From Opitutia bacterium (lineage in GTDB: Bacteria > Verrucomicrobiota > Verrucomicrobiia > Opitutales > UBA953), in NCBI GenBank assembly GCA_003569245.1, contig BGOM01000015.1:186001-250000 (forward strand): a stretch of DNA of 64,000 bases, written 5' to 3'. Shown here in pieces: positions 44,742 through 53,094 of this stretch. A program made the translations under genes and the position numbers. The notes beneath the pieces are model-generated. The model saw nothing but the letters and a program-made list of their open reading frames with translations, was not told the DNA's origin and searched no databases. Every line of letters begins with the position of its first letter. The stretch's first letter is position 1.

Positions 44742-45818
44742 ATGCAGACCATCCTCCCTGCCGTCCGTCTCGCCGGCCTCGCCGTCACGACCGGCCCGCT
44801 GGTCCGCGATTTCCTCGCGGATGGCCTCGCCGCGGGCCAGGACGCCGGCGCGCTGGAACGCACCGCTCGCACGGTGGGTCTGCGTCGCCGGCTGGTCGCG
44901 GCTCCCGGGCAGACCGCGCTGGATCTTTGCGCCGACGCCGCCACGCGTCTCCTCGCGGCCTGTCCGGAGCCGGCCGCCCAGGTCGACGCGGTCATCTTCG
45001 TCACGCAGACGCCCGATCACGCGCAACCGAACAACGCGTGCCTGCTCCATGGCCGGCTCGGGCTCGCCCGCACCGTGGCGGCCTACGATGTCTCGCTGGG
45101 TTGTTCCGGTTGGGTCTACGCGCTGCAGCAGGCGGCCTTGCTCTGCGCGCACGGCGGAGCGCGCGCCGTCCTGCTTTGCGCCGGCGACACGTTGAGCCGG
45201 ACGACCAACCCGCGCGACCGCGCGACGGACCCGCTCTTCGGCGACGCCGGGAGCGCGACCTTGGTCGTGCGCGACCCGGCCGCCGGCGCCTGGCATTTCG
45301 TGCTCGGCACGGACGGCGCCCGTGCCCGCGTCATCGAGGTGCCGGGCGGGGGCGCCCGGTCGCCGCGCGGCGCCGAGCCCTGGGTCGAGCACGCGGACGC
45401 GGACGGTAACGTCCGCCACCCCGGCGACCTCCACATGGACGGGGCCGAGGTCTTCAACTTCAGCCTGCGCGAGGTGCCGGCGGCGATCGCCGAGGTGATG
45501 GCGCTCGCCCGCTGGTCCGAGCCGGACGTGGACGCGCTCGTCCTGCATCAGGCGAACCGCTTCGTCCTTTCCGCCGTCGGTCGCAAGGGCGGCTTCCCGG
45601 CCGCCAAGACCCCGATGGACCTCGTCGAGCGTTTCGGCAACCAAAGCTCCGCCTCGATCCCGTGCGCCTTGGTCGAGGCCCTCGGTCCGGAGCTGGGCCG
45701 TCGTCCGCTCCGCGTCGTCGCCTGCGGCTTCGGCGTCGGGTTATCCTGGGGGGCCGTCGCGCTGACCCTGGGGCCGGTGACCCTCGTGCCCACCGCGCCG
45801 CTTCCGCCCGCCCCATGA
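44742..45818 (+). CDS. 3-oxoacyl-ACP synthase III-like (KAS III/FabH family)
   Basis: This 358-residue thiolase-fold enzyme has its catalytic triad in place: C121 in 'DVSLGCSGWVYAL', H269 in 'LVLHQANRF' and N300 in 'RFGNQSSASIP'. It would condense an acyl-CoA with malonyl-ACP to a 3-oxoacyl chain. Its position within the polysaccharide locus next to an ACP and an acyltransferase suggests a dedicated acyl decoration rather than bulk fatty-acid synthesis. Confidence 0.9.
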   Translation: MQTILPAVRLAGLAVTTGPLVRDFLADGLAAGQDAGALERTARTVGLRRRLVAAPGQTALDLCADAATRLLAACPEPAAQVDAVIFVTQTPDHAQPNNACLLHGRLGLARTVAAYDVSLGCSGWVYALQQAALLCAHGGARAVLLCAGDTLSRTTNPRDRATDPLFGDAGSATLVVRDPAAGAWHFVLGTDGARARVIEVPGGGARSPRGAEPWVEHADADGNVRHPGDLHMDGAEVFNFSLREVPAAIAEVMALARWSEPDVDALVLHQANRFVLSAVGRKGGFPAAKTPMDLVERFGNQSSASIPCALVEALGPELGRRPLRVVACGFGVGLSWGAVALTLGPVTLVPTAPLPPAP

Positions 45819-46042
45819 GCCTTGCCGAGGAACAACGCTGGCAAGCCTTGCAGGCCGATGTCGATGCGCTGGCCGCGGCGCCGGCGGGGATGGATACCGT
45901 CCTCGCCGGGTTGCCGCAGTGGGACTCCCTGGCCGTGCTCCTCGTCCTCACCCACGCCGAGCAGGCCTACGGGCGCACCCTCACCGGCGCCCAGGTCCGC
46001 GCTTGTCGCACCGCCCGTGACCTCGTCGCCCTCCTTTCCTAA
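45815..46042 (+). CDS. Acyl carrier protein (second copy)
   Basis: This 75-residue protein has the phosphopantetheine motif 'QWDSLAVLLVL' with Ser38 and a C-terminal 'TARDLVALL' helix. The ATGA overlap with the KAS III gene fixes the start. It probably carries the product of KAS III to the acyltransferase that follows. Confidence 0.85.
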   Translation: MSLAEEQRWQALQADVDALAAAPAGMDTVLAGLPQWDSLAVLLVLTHAEQAYGRTLTGAQVRACRTARDLVALLS

Positions 46043-46043
46043 C

Positions 46044-46670
46044 ATGAAGAAACTCCTCATCGTCGGCGCCGGCGGCTTCGGCCGCGAGATGCATGCCTGG
46101 GCCCGGCAGCATCCCGACCACGGGCGTGCCTGGACGTTCGACGCCTTCCTCGATGACAACCCGGCCGCGTTGAAACGCTTCGGCGACTTCGCCCCGGTCC
46201 GGCCCCTCACGGGACATCGTCCGGCGGCCGACGAGGTCTTCCTCTGCGGGCTCGGCCTACCGCCGCAGAAGGAACGACTCATCGCCCCCTTGGTCGCCGC
46301 CGGCGCCGAGTTCCTGACCTTCATCCACCCGCGCGCCCTGGTCGGCGAGCGCGTCCGTCTCGGCCGGGGGGTCGTGCTGTGCCCCGGGGCGATCGTCTCC
46401 GCGGACGTCGAGCTGGGCGAGTTCGCGATGGTGAACCTCCACGCGACGATCGGGCACGACGCCCGCCTCGGCGACTGGAGCACCGTGAGCGCGCATGGTG
46501 ACCTGACCGGCCGGGTCGAGGTCGCCGACCGGGTCTTCCTGGGCAGCCGCGTCTCGGTGATCCCCGGCAAGAAGGTCGGCAGCCGCGCGGTCCTGGGCGC
46601 CGGCGCCGTGGTCATCGCGGATGTCCCTCCGGGCGTGACCGTGGTCGGTAATCCCGGCCGGATCCTCTAG
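46044..46670 (+). CDS. NeuD-type sugar O/N-acyltransferase (left-handed beta-helix)
   Basis: The protein (208 aa) has an N-terminal Rossmann-like sugar-nucleotide part ('LLIVGAGGFGREM') and hexapeptide repeats from residue ~105 to the end ('GVVLCPGAIVSADVELGEF', 'VNLHATIGHDARLGDW', 'PGVTVVGNPGRIL'). The catalytic His is in IGHDA. Homologues (NeuD, PglD) acylate amino or hydroxyl groups of sugar nucleotides. Here it follows ACP and precedes an aminotransferase, so an ACP-borne acyl donor is plausible. Confidence 0.88.
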   Translation: MKKLLIVGAGGFGREMHAWARQHPDHGRAWTFDAFLDDNPAALKRFGDFAPVRPLTGHRPAADEVFLCGLGLPPQKERLIAPLVAAGAEFLTFIHPRALVGERVRLGRGVVLCPGAIVSADVELGEFAMVNLHATIGHDARLGDWSTVSAHGDLTGRVEVADRVFLGSRVSVIPGKKVGSRAVLGAGAVVIADVPPGVTVVGNPGRIL

Positions 46671-46671
46671 C

Positions 46672-47397
46672 ATGCGCCGCTTCCTGCTCATCGCCGGCGT
46701 CCTCGCGACGGTCGGCCTGGTCGCCCTCCTCCTCGCGGTCGAGGTGTTCGCGGATCATCGCCGTCGTTTCACCGGCGAGCTCCCGCGGGCCTTGCCGACC
46801 GTGGTCGCCGGCTGGGTGCGGCGCGACGTCCCCGTCGCGGTCGGCTCCGCGGCCGCCGCCAACGTGCAGGGCATCCTGAACTATTCGCAGGTCGCGCAGG
46901 CGGTCTACGCCAAGGACGGGCTGCAGATCCTCGTCTACGTCGCCTACTGGGAGCCGGGCAAGGTCTCGGTCGTGGACGCCGGTTCCCACAACCCGGATTC
47001 CTGCTGGGTCAACAACGGCTGCGTGCGCACCGACCGGCGCTACGCCGTGTCCGCCCGGCTCGGGGAGCGCGCGTTGCTGCCCTATGAGGCCGGCACCTAC
47101 CTGGTCCCGCGCGGCGGCCTGCAGCATGTCGCCTTCTGGCATCTCGTGAACGGGGAGCCCAACCGTTATGAGGCGCAGGAGCAGGGTTGGCGCGACGGCC
47201 TCATCGGCCGGCTGGAGCGCCTGCCGCTCCTGCTCAAGGACATCCGCGTCCACGGCCTCAACCAGAAGAGCGAGCAGATGTTCATCCGCCTCTCCTCGCC
47301 GACGCCATTCCCCGAGCTCCTCGCGCGCCAGGATGTGCAGGCGCTGCTGCGGGAGCTCGAAGCGCTCGGGATCTTCCCCGACCGCCCCTGGCGCTGA
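46672..47397 (+). CDS. EpsI-family protein (DUF3485, exosortase-associated)
   Basis: This 241-residue protein has one N-terminal membrane anchor and a periplasmic domain. The diagnostic pattern includes 'VYVAYWEPGK' and 'SHNPDSCWVNNGC' near residue 102, followed by 'HVAFWHLVNGEPNRYE'. EpsI proteins accompany exosortases in EPS loci and some are fused to them. No exosortase gene is found in this window. It starts two bases after the acyltransferase stop. Confidence 0.82.
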   Translation: MRRFLLIAGVLATVGLVALLLAVEVFADHRRRFTGELPRALPTVVAGWVRRDVPVAVGSAAAANVQGILNYSQVAQAVYAKDGLQILVYVAYWEPGKVSVVDAGSHNPDSCWVNNGCVRTDRRYAVSARLGERALLPYEAGTYLVPRGGLQHVAFWHLVNGEPNRYEAQEQGWRDGLIGRLERLPLLLKDIRVHGLNQKSEQMFIRLSSPTPFPELLARQDVQALLRELEALGIFPDRPWR

Positions 47398-47408
47398 ACC
47401 CCTCTCCC

Positions 47409-48539
47409 ATGTCCCGCATCTACCTTTCCCCGCCCGACGTCGGCACCGCCGAGGTCGAGTTCGTCCTGGAGGCGTTCGAGGCCAACTGGGTCGCCCCGGT
47501 CGGGCCGCACCTCGACGCCTTCGAGCAGGAGTTCGCGGCCTTGGTCGGCTCGCCGCACGCCGTCGCGCTCTCGTCCGGCACCGCCGCCTTGCACCTGGCC
47601 CTCCGTCTCGCCGGGGTCGGGCCCGGCGACGAGGTCCTCTGCTCGGACCTCACCTTCATCGCCTCGGCCGCGCCGATCACCTACCTCGGCGCCCGCCCGG
47701 TCTTCATCGACAGCGAGGAGCGCAGCTGGAACATGGATCCGGCGCTAGCCTGCGCCGCCATCGAGGCGAAGGCCCGCGCCGGCCGGCCGCCCAAAGCCCT
47801 CGTGCTGGTCCACCTTTACGGTCAGTCGGCCGACATCGCCCCGATCCAGGCATGCTGCGAACGGCATGGCGTGAAGCTCATCGAGGACGCCGCCGAGGCC
47901 CTGGGGGCGACCTACGGGGACCGCTGTCCCGGCTCGCTCGGCTGGGCCGGCATCCACTCCTTCAACGGCAACAAGATCATCACGACCTCCGGCGGCGGGA
48001 TGCTGGTGACGGCCGATGCCGGGATGGCGAAGCAGGCGCGTTTCCTCGCGACGCAGGCGCGCGACCCCGCGCCGCACTACCAGCATGCGACCATCGGATA
48101 TAACTATCGCCTCTCCAACATCTGCGCGGGGATCGGCCGCGGCCAGCTGCTCCGGCTCGCCAGCAAGGTCACGCGCCGCCGCGCCCATTTCCGCGCCTAC
48201 CGGCAGGCGCTCGGCGACCTGCCCGGCGTCACCTTCCAGCCGGAGGCGCCCTGGGGCCAGTCGACGCGCTGGCTGACCTGCCTGACCATCGATCCCGCGG
48301 TCGCCGGCCGCGATCGCGAGGACGTGCGGCGGGCCCTCGAGGCGGCCGACATCGAGTCGCGCCCGCTGTGGAAACCGCTCCACCTGCAGCCGGTCTTCGC
48401 CGGGGTCGAGACGCACGGCGGCGCCGTCGGCGAACGCCTCTTCGCCCAGGGCCTCTGCCTGCCGTCCGGCTCCGGCATGGCCGAGCAGGATCGGGAGCGG
48501 GTGATCGCGACGGTGAAACAAGCCTTCCGGGCCTCCTGA
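47409..48539 (+). CDS. DegT/DnrJ/EryC1/StrS aminotransferase (perosamine/PglE-like)
   Basis: This 376-residue PLP enzyme shows 'ALSSGTAALHLALRLAGVGPGDEV', 'HLYGQSADI', 'EDAAEALGATYG' and the Schiff-base lysine in 'HSFNGNKIITTSGGG'. The last motif is typical of PglE/perosamine-synthase-type 4-aminotransferases. It would make the amino sugar that the adjacent NeuD-like enzyme acylates. The ATG at 47409 is chosen over a long upstream extension that overlaps epsI. Confidence 0.92.
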   Translation: MSRIYLSPPDVGTAEVEFVLEAFEANWVAPVGPHLDAFEQEFAALVGSPHAVALSSGTAALHLALRLAGVGPGDEVLCSDLTFIASAAPITYLGARPVFIDSEERSWNMDPALACAAIEAKARAGRPPKALVLVHLYGQSADIAPIQACCERHGVKLIEDAAEALGATYGDRCPGSLGWAGIHSFNGNKIITTSGGGMLVTADAGMAKQARFLATQARDPAPHYQHATIGYNYRLSNICAGIGRGQLLRLASKVTRRRAHFRAYRQALGDLPGVTFQPEAPWGQSTRWLTCLTIDPAVAGRDREDVRRALEAADIESRPLWKPLHLQPVFAGVETHGGAVGERLFAQGLCLPSGSGMAEQDRERVIATVKQAFRAS

Positions 48540-48541
48540 CG

Positions 48542-49255
48542 ATGTCGCACGAGGAACAGATCCGGTTGCAGCGTCAGTATTACGCCGAGACGGCCGAGAA
48601 CTATGACGCCATGCAGCTTTCGCCCCAGGACGAGCATCAGTTCGCCTTGGCGGTCCTTTCGGCCATGATCGAATACCATGGTATCCGGTCCGTCTTGGAC
48701 GTCGGCTCCGGCACCGGTCGGGCCCTCCGCTTCCTGAAGGCGCGCCATCCGCGCGTCCGGTTCGTCGGCATCGAGCCCGTCGAGGCCTTGCGCCAGGTCG
48801 GCCATGCGGCGGGCTTGTCCGCGGAGGAGCTGCGGGACGGGGATGTCAACGCCCTCGCGTTCGCCGACGGGGAGTTCGACCTCGTCTGCGAGTTCGCCGT
48901 GCTGCACCACGTCCCGCAGCCCGCCCGGGCGGTCGGCGAGATGCTGCGCGTGGCTCGCAAGGCCATCTTCATCTCCGACGCCAACAACTTCGGCCAAGGC
49001 GGCAAGCTTGCCCGCCGCCTGAAGCAGGCGCTCGACGCTCTCGGCCTCTGGCGGGCGTTTGACTGGTTGCGCACCGGGGGGAAGGGCTATCATGTCTCCG
49101 CCGGCGACGGGCTCTTTTATTCTTATTCCGTCTTCGGCGACTATGATCAGATCCGCGGGGCCTGCGGGTCGGTCCACCAGTTCAACACCGTCGACGCCGG
49201 GCCGAACCTGTACGGCTCCGCCCCGCACGTCGCCCTGCTTGGCCTCAAGAAATGA
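48542..49255 (+). CDS. SAM-dependent class I methyltransferase
   Basis: This 237-residue methyltransferase has the SAM-binding motif I 'VLDVGSGTGRAL' near residue 50, acidic motif II 'FVGIEPVEAL', and 'FDLVCEFAVLHHVPQP' (motif IV). Methyltransferases of this type in glycan loci methylate sugar hydroxyls or acyl groups; the target here is unknown. It lies between the aminotransferase and a glycosyltransferase. Confidence 0.88.
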   Translation: MSHEEQIRLQRQYYAETAENYDAMQLSPQDEHQFALAVLSAMIEYHGIRSVLDVGSGTGRALRFLKARHPRVRFVGIEPVEALRQVGHAAGLSAEELRDGDVNALAFADGEFDLVCEFAVLHHVPQPARAVGEMLRVARKAIFISDANNFGQGGKLARRLKQALDALGLWRAFDWLRTGGKGYHVSAGDGLFYSYSVFGDYDQIRGACGSVHQFNTVDAGPNLYGSAPHVALLGLKK

Positions 49256-50466
49256 CGCCCAGACCTGCCGTCATCTGCTTCGCCGGTCCGCGCGATCGTT
49301 ATCAGTCCGCCCTGGCCTTGCAGGAGAACCATGCCCTGGAGGCCTTGGTCACGGAGGCTTACTTCGGGAAGTTCTGGGCCGAGACCGGTCTGGCCGGCCA
49401 GAACTTCCACCGTTTCGCCAAGGCCCGCCATCACCCCGATATCCCGGCGACCAAGGCCGTCCGGTCGCCGGGCGCCTTCGTGCGGACCCTCCGGGCGCGG
49501 TTCGATCGGCGGAAAGATTCCCCGCACCTGGCCATCGCCGACCGGTTACTCGGCGAGAAGGCCGGCCAGGTCGCCCTGCGCCGCCGCGCCCCGCTCATCG
49601 GCTACAGCTATTACGCCGCCGCGGCTTTCCGGATGATGGCGGGCTCCGGTCTGCCGCGGATACTCTTCCAGGTCCATCCGAACGGCAAATACCTGCGGGA
49701 GCTCTTCCGGCAGGAGATCGAGAAAGTCCCGGAAGCGCGCGCCTCGCTCATGGAGGAGGCCGAGATGTCGCCGCTCTTCGCCGCCAACGACGAGGCCTGC
49801 GCGATGGCGGACGCCGTGATCTGCGCCAGCACCTTCACCCGGAGCTCGTTGGCCGCCGCCGGGTCCGTCGCGCCGGCGCACGTCGTCGGCTACGGCGTCG
49901 ACCTCGACGTCTTCACGGCCCGCTCCGCGGCGCCGTCGGCCAAGCCGCTCACCGTCGGCTTCGTCGGCGCGCTGTCCCAGCGCAAAGGCGCCCGCTACCT
50001 GCTCGGCGCCCTGGCCGCTTTGCCGAAGGGCGCCGCCCGGCTGATCCTGTACACCCGCGCGGCGATCGACCGCGACCTCATCCGCGGGTTCGCGTCCGTC
50101 GACGTCGAGCTCCGTAGCGGGCTTTCCGACACCGCGCTGGCGGCGGACATCCGGCGCTGCGATCTGGTCGCCTTGCCCTCGATCGCCGAAGGCTTCGGCC
50201 TCGTCATCCTCGAGGCGATGGCTTGCGGGGTCCCGGTGCTCTGCACGACGAGCACCGGCGGTGCCGACTTCATCCGGCACCGGCGGAACGGCTTGCTCAT
50301 CGAGCCGGGCAGCGTCGCCGCCATCGAGCAGGAACTCGCCTGGGCCCTGACCCATCGCGACGAACTCTTCCAGCTCGGCCAGGCCGCCCGCGCCGAGGCC
50401 GAGAAGCATACCTGGGCGGAATACCGCCGTAAGTTCTTCGCGGCTTACGCCAACGTCATCGGCTAA
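49252..50466 (+). CDS. Glycosyltransferase family 4
   Basis: This 404-residue GT-B enzyme contains 'VGYGVDLDVF', 'TVGFVGALSQRKGARYLLGAL' and the C-terminal E-x7-E site 'SIAEGFGLVILEAMACGVPVL'. The ATGA overlap with the methyltransferase stop fixes the start. It would extend the repeat unit. Confidence 0.91.
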   Translation: MTPRPAVICFAGPRDRYQSALALQENHALEALVTEAYFGKFWAETGLAGQNFHRFAKARHHPDIPATKAVRSPGAFVRTLRARFDRRKDSPHLAIADRLLGEKAGQVALRRRAPLIGYSYYAAAAFRMMAGSGLPRILFQVHPNGKYLRELFRQEIEKVPEARASLMEEAEMSPLFAANDEACAMADAVICASTFTRSSLAAAGSVAPAHVVGYGVDLDVFTARSAAPSAKPLTVGFVGALSQRKGARYLLGALAALPKGAARLILYTRAAIDRDLIRGFASVDVELRSGLSDTALAADIRRCDLVALPSIAEGFGLVILEAMACGVPVLCTTSTGGADFIRHRRNGLLIEPGSVAAIEQELAWALTHRDELFQLGQAARAEAEKHTWAEYRRKFFAAYANVIG

Positions 50467-50467
50467 G

Positions 50468-51868
50468 ATGAGTTTGGACAGGATATTCAAGACCAGCGCG
50501 ATGACCGGCGCGATGTCCATCGTGACCATGGTCGCCGCCTTGCTGCGGGGAAAGGTGATGGCGATGTGCCTAGGGCCAGCCGGCGTCGGTCTGTCGGGCA
50601 TCCTCAACCAGGTCGTAGCCCTGGAGTCCCAGGTGCTCGCCTTGGGACTCCCCACGGTGGTCGTGAAGTCCGTGGCCGGCGCCGATGTCGAGGCGAGACC
50701 GCAGGTGGAATCGGTCATCGCGCGTCTGGCGCTGGCGCTCGGCGTGTTCGGCCTCGTGCTGGGCCTGGTCTTGTCGCCGTTGGTAGCCGTGGCCACCTTC
50801 CAGTCATTCGAGCATCTGCCGCTGGTCATCGCGGCTTCGCTCGCCGTTCCCGCCGCCATCCTCACCAGCATCTGGTGCGCCGTCATTCAAGGTCGCGGCG
50901 AGGTCGGTTTTCTTGCGCGTTCGCAGGCCGCCTTCGCCGTGGTCAGCGCCCTCGTCGCCGTGCCGCTCATCTGGTACGGCGGGCTGGCTGGTCTCGGTGT
51001 CTCGGTGGTCTTGGCGGCGCTGATCCCGGTCGCCGGCCTATGGTCCAGGCGCCCGCGCTACCCGACGGCCGCGTCGGACGACAAGGGCATCCGGGATTCG
51101 TTGGTCAGGGCCGGATTATCCATCATCGCCACCATCGCGATCGCCCAGGTCGCCGCCTATGCGACCAGGTTGGTCGTGGTCAACCAGCTCGGGGTCTTCG
51201 AAGCGGGACTTTATCAGGCGGCGCTGGCGGTTTCCGGCGGCCTTCCCGGCTTCGTGTTTTCGGCCATGGCGCTGGACTATTATCCCAGGATATCCGCCGC
51301 GAGAGACGGCGAGGAGATCGCGCGGGCCACGAACATGCAGGTGCAGGCCAGCATGGTCATCGCCACGCCTTTGTTCGTCGGCATGATCGTCTTCGGCGGA
51401 CCACTGCTCGATTTCTACTACACCGAAGAGTTTCTGGGCGCCACCGAACTCATGGCATGGATGACCGCCAGTGTCGCCTTCCGGATCATCAGCTGGCCGG
51501 CCGGCTATTGGCTTGTCGCCAAGGCGACCCCGCGGGAATATCTGCTTATCGAAGGACCGGCGGCGCTCCTCGCTCCGCTTGTGACGATCGCCCTGTTGCC
51601 GTCGGCGGGACTGGCCGGCGCCGGGATCGCGATGGTGCTCTCAGCCCTCGTCTATGCGCTGGTCATCATCACGTTCATGCGTCGTCGCGGCGGCCTGGGC
51701 TACACCGCGGCCACGTGGTGGTGGGCAGCCCTGGGCGCGCTGCAGGTCGCCCTCGCCTTCGGCGTCGCCCGGAACGGCGTCGCGCCGTTGACCGGGGGCC
51801 TATGCCTGGCGGCAAGCGTGGCGGTATCCTTGGCCGCCTATCCGGTCATTCGCCATGCCAAGGCCTAA
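50468..51868 (+). CDS. wzx: Polysaccharide flippase (Wzx, MOP superfamily)
   Basis: This 466-residue protein has about twelve transmembrane segments. The N-terminus 'MSLDRIFKTSAMTGAMSIVTMVAALLRGKVMAMCLGPAGVGLSG' region is typical of WzxE/O-antigen translocases. It would flip the undecaprenyl-linked unit to the periplasm for a Wzy-type polymerase. From here to ~55.2 kb the base composition looks less GC-rich than the rest, as often seen for exchanged glycan genes (judged by eye). Confidence 0.88.
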   Translation: MSLDRIFKTSAMTGAMSIVTMVAALLRGKVMAMCLGPAGVGLSGILNQVVALESQVLALGLPTVVVKSVAGADVEARPQVESVIARLALALGVFGLVLGLVLSPLVAVATFQSFEHLPLVIAASLAVPAAILTSIWCAVIQGRGEVGFLARSQAAFAVVSALVAVPLIWYGGLAGLGVSVVLAALIPVAGLWSRRPRYPTAASDDKGIRDSLVRAGLSIIATIAIAQVAAYATRLVVVNQLGVFEAGLYQAALAVSGGLPGFVFSAMALDYYPRISAARDGEEIARATNMQVQASMVIATPLFVGMIVFGGPLLDFYYTEEFLGATELMAWMTASVAFRIISWPAGYWLVAKATPREYLLIEGPAALLAPLVTIALLPSAGLAGAGIAMVLSALVYALVIITFMRRRGGLGYTAATWWWAALGALQVALAFGVARNGVAPLTGGLCLAASVAVSLAAYPVIRHAKA

Positions 51869-52889
51869 GGTCAGCGTCATTTTCCTGTGCTACAATCAGG
51901 AGAGGTTTGTCGAGGCAGCCCTGCGCTCGGCCTTGGATCAGGCCTACCCCGACTTCGAGGTCATCGTGGCGGATGATTGCTCGACGGATAAGACGATGGA
52001 GGTGATCCAATCGGTGCTCAACCGGCACCCACGGGCTTCGGTCGTGCGGATGGTGCCTGCCTCCGCCAACCTCGGCATCGCGCGGAACTGGGACCGATCG
52101 ACAGGGTACGCCCAAGGAGAAATCCTCGTCTGCATGGCCGGCGACGATGTCTCGCGCCCCGACAGGCTGGACAAGGTCGTGGCGGTCTTTGAGGCGGAGG
52201 CGGCGGCGCAGGCGGTCGTCAGCCAGGTGCGAGTCATCGATCGGGATGGCCGGACGATCCGGGACAGGTTCGAGTCAGGAAGCCGCCGGGCCGGACTGTT
52301 ATGCAGGAATCCCGCGATGAGCGGCTACGCTTTTTGGTCCGATGTCCCGGTGATCGGAGCCTCTGCGGCCTATCGTTCCGGGGTCGTGAGGAATCTCGGC
52401 GCTATCGAGCATGCCGCATCGGAAGATAACTCCAGTTTCTACCGGGCGTTGCTCACGGGGGGAGTATGGTATTTGCCCGAAGCCTTGGTGGATTGGCGTT
52501 GGCACGGCCGCAACGCATCCAACGGGGCCGGCCATCCCGATGAAGATCCGGCCGTCTCCGTCGCAAGGCATGCCCAGCGGGCGCGTGCGGAGTACGATGC
52601 TTGCCGGCAATACCGGGCCGATGCCGCGAAAGTTCATTCGAGCGGCCTGCTCGGGGCCAAAGCCTACGCCTCGGAACTCCGCAGGATCGAGCTCTTGGAG
52701 TCGCTCCTGATGCTGGGCTGGAAGTCAGCCGACCCCGCCCAATCATTCCGGTCCGTCCTCGCGAGCGCCCTTCGCCACGTGATGGCTGAGCGCTTTCGCC
52801 CCAGGGCATTGGGCTATGCGCTGCGCTCGCTATTGAAGGCCGCTTCTCCGGTAAAACTGAGAGCCCTCATCCATCGTCGTTCCCGCTGA
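51855..52889 (+). CDS. Glycosyltransferase family 2
   Basis: This 344-residue GT-A enzyme starts 'PKVSVIFLCYNQERFVEAALRSAL' and has 'DFEVIVADDCSTDKT' and 'GDDVSRPDRLDKV' (DxD-like) in the N-terminal 110 residues. It is an inverting transferase. The gene overlaps wzx by 14 bases. The C-terminal ~90 residues are basic and may contact the membrane. Confidence 0.91.
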   Translation: MPRPKVSVIFLCYNQERFVEAALRSALDQAYPDFEVIVADDCSTDKTMEVIQSVLNRHPRASVVRMVPASANLGIARNWDRSTGYAQGEILVCMAGDDVSRPDRLDKVVAVFEAEAAAQAVVSQVRVIDRDGRTIRDRFESGSRRAGLLCRNPAMSGYAFWSDVPVIGASAAYRSGVVRNLGAIEHAASEDNSSFYRALLTGGVWYLPEALVDWRWHGRNASNGAGHPDEDPAVSVARHAQRARAEYDACRQYRADAAKVHSSGLLGAKAYASELRRIELLESLLMLGWKSADPAQSFRSVLASALRHVMAERFRPRALGYALRSLLKAASPVKLRALIHRRSR

Positions 52890-52902
52890 GCCCCCCGAAG
52901 GC

Positions 52903-52950
52903 TGATCCGGTCTGCAGGAAAGTCCTGCTCCGGGTGCCCGCAGCGGATCA
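52903..52950 (+). other. Nested hairpin element between two glycosyltransferase genes
   Basis: TGATCCG (52903-52909) can pair with CGGATCA (52944-52950) and encloses a perfect six-base hairpin, GCAGGA-AAG-TCCTGC. No T-run follows. It lies in a 205-base gap inside an otherwise tightly packed operon and could be a structured leader or processing site. Confidence 0.4.
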
Positions 52951-53015
52951 AGGGTGATCAACCCCGCCTCGTTCCACCCTGTCGTGACGGGGTCCCGGCC
53001 CGGCCCGCCGCATCC

Positions 53016-53063
53016 CTGGCCCGCTGGCCAGATCACGCCGCATCAATCGGGCCAACCGCGTCG
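53016..53063 (+). repeat. Degenerate octamer array
   Basis: CTGGCCCG, CTGGCCAG, then two non-matching octamers, then CGGGCCAA keep exact 8-base phase. It ends 32 bases before the ATG at 53095. Confidence 0.5.
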
Positions 53064-53094
53064 CTTGATGCCGGCCTTGCCCATTCCCCAACCC

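Noticed and set aside
52954-53094. Upstream in-frame extension of the second family 2 glycosyltransferase
   Set aside because: The extra 47 residues are Pro-rich, not glycosyltransferase-like, and come from repeat-containing DNA.
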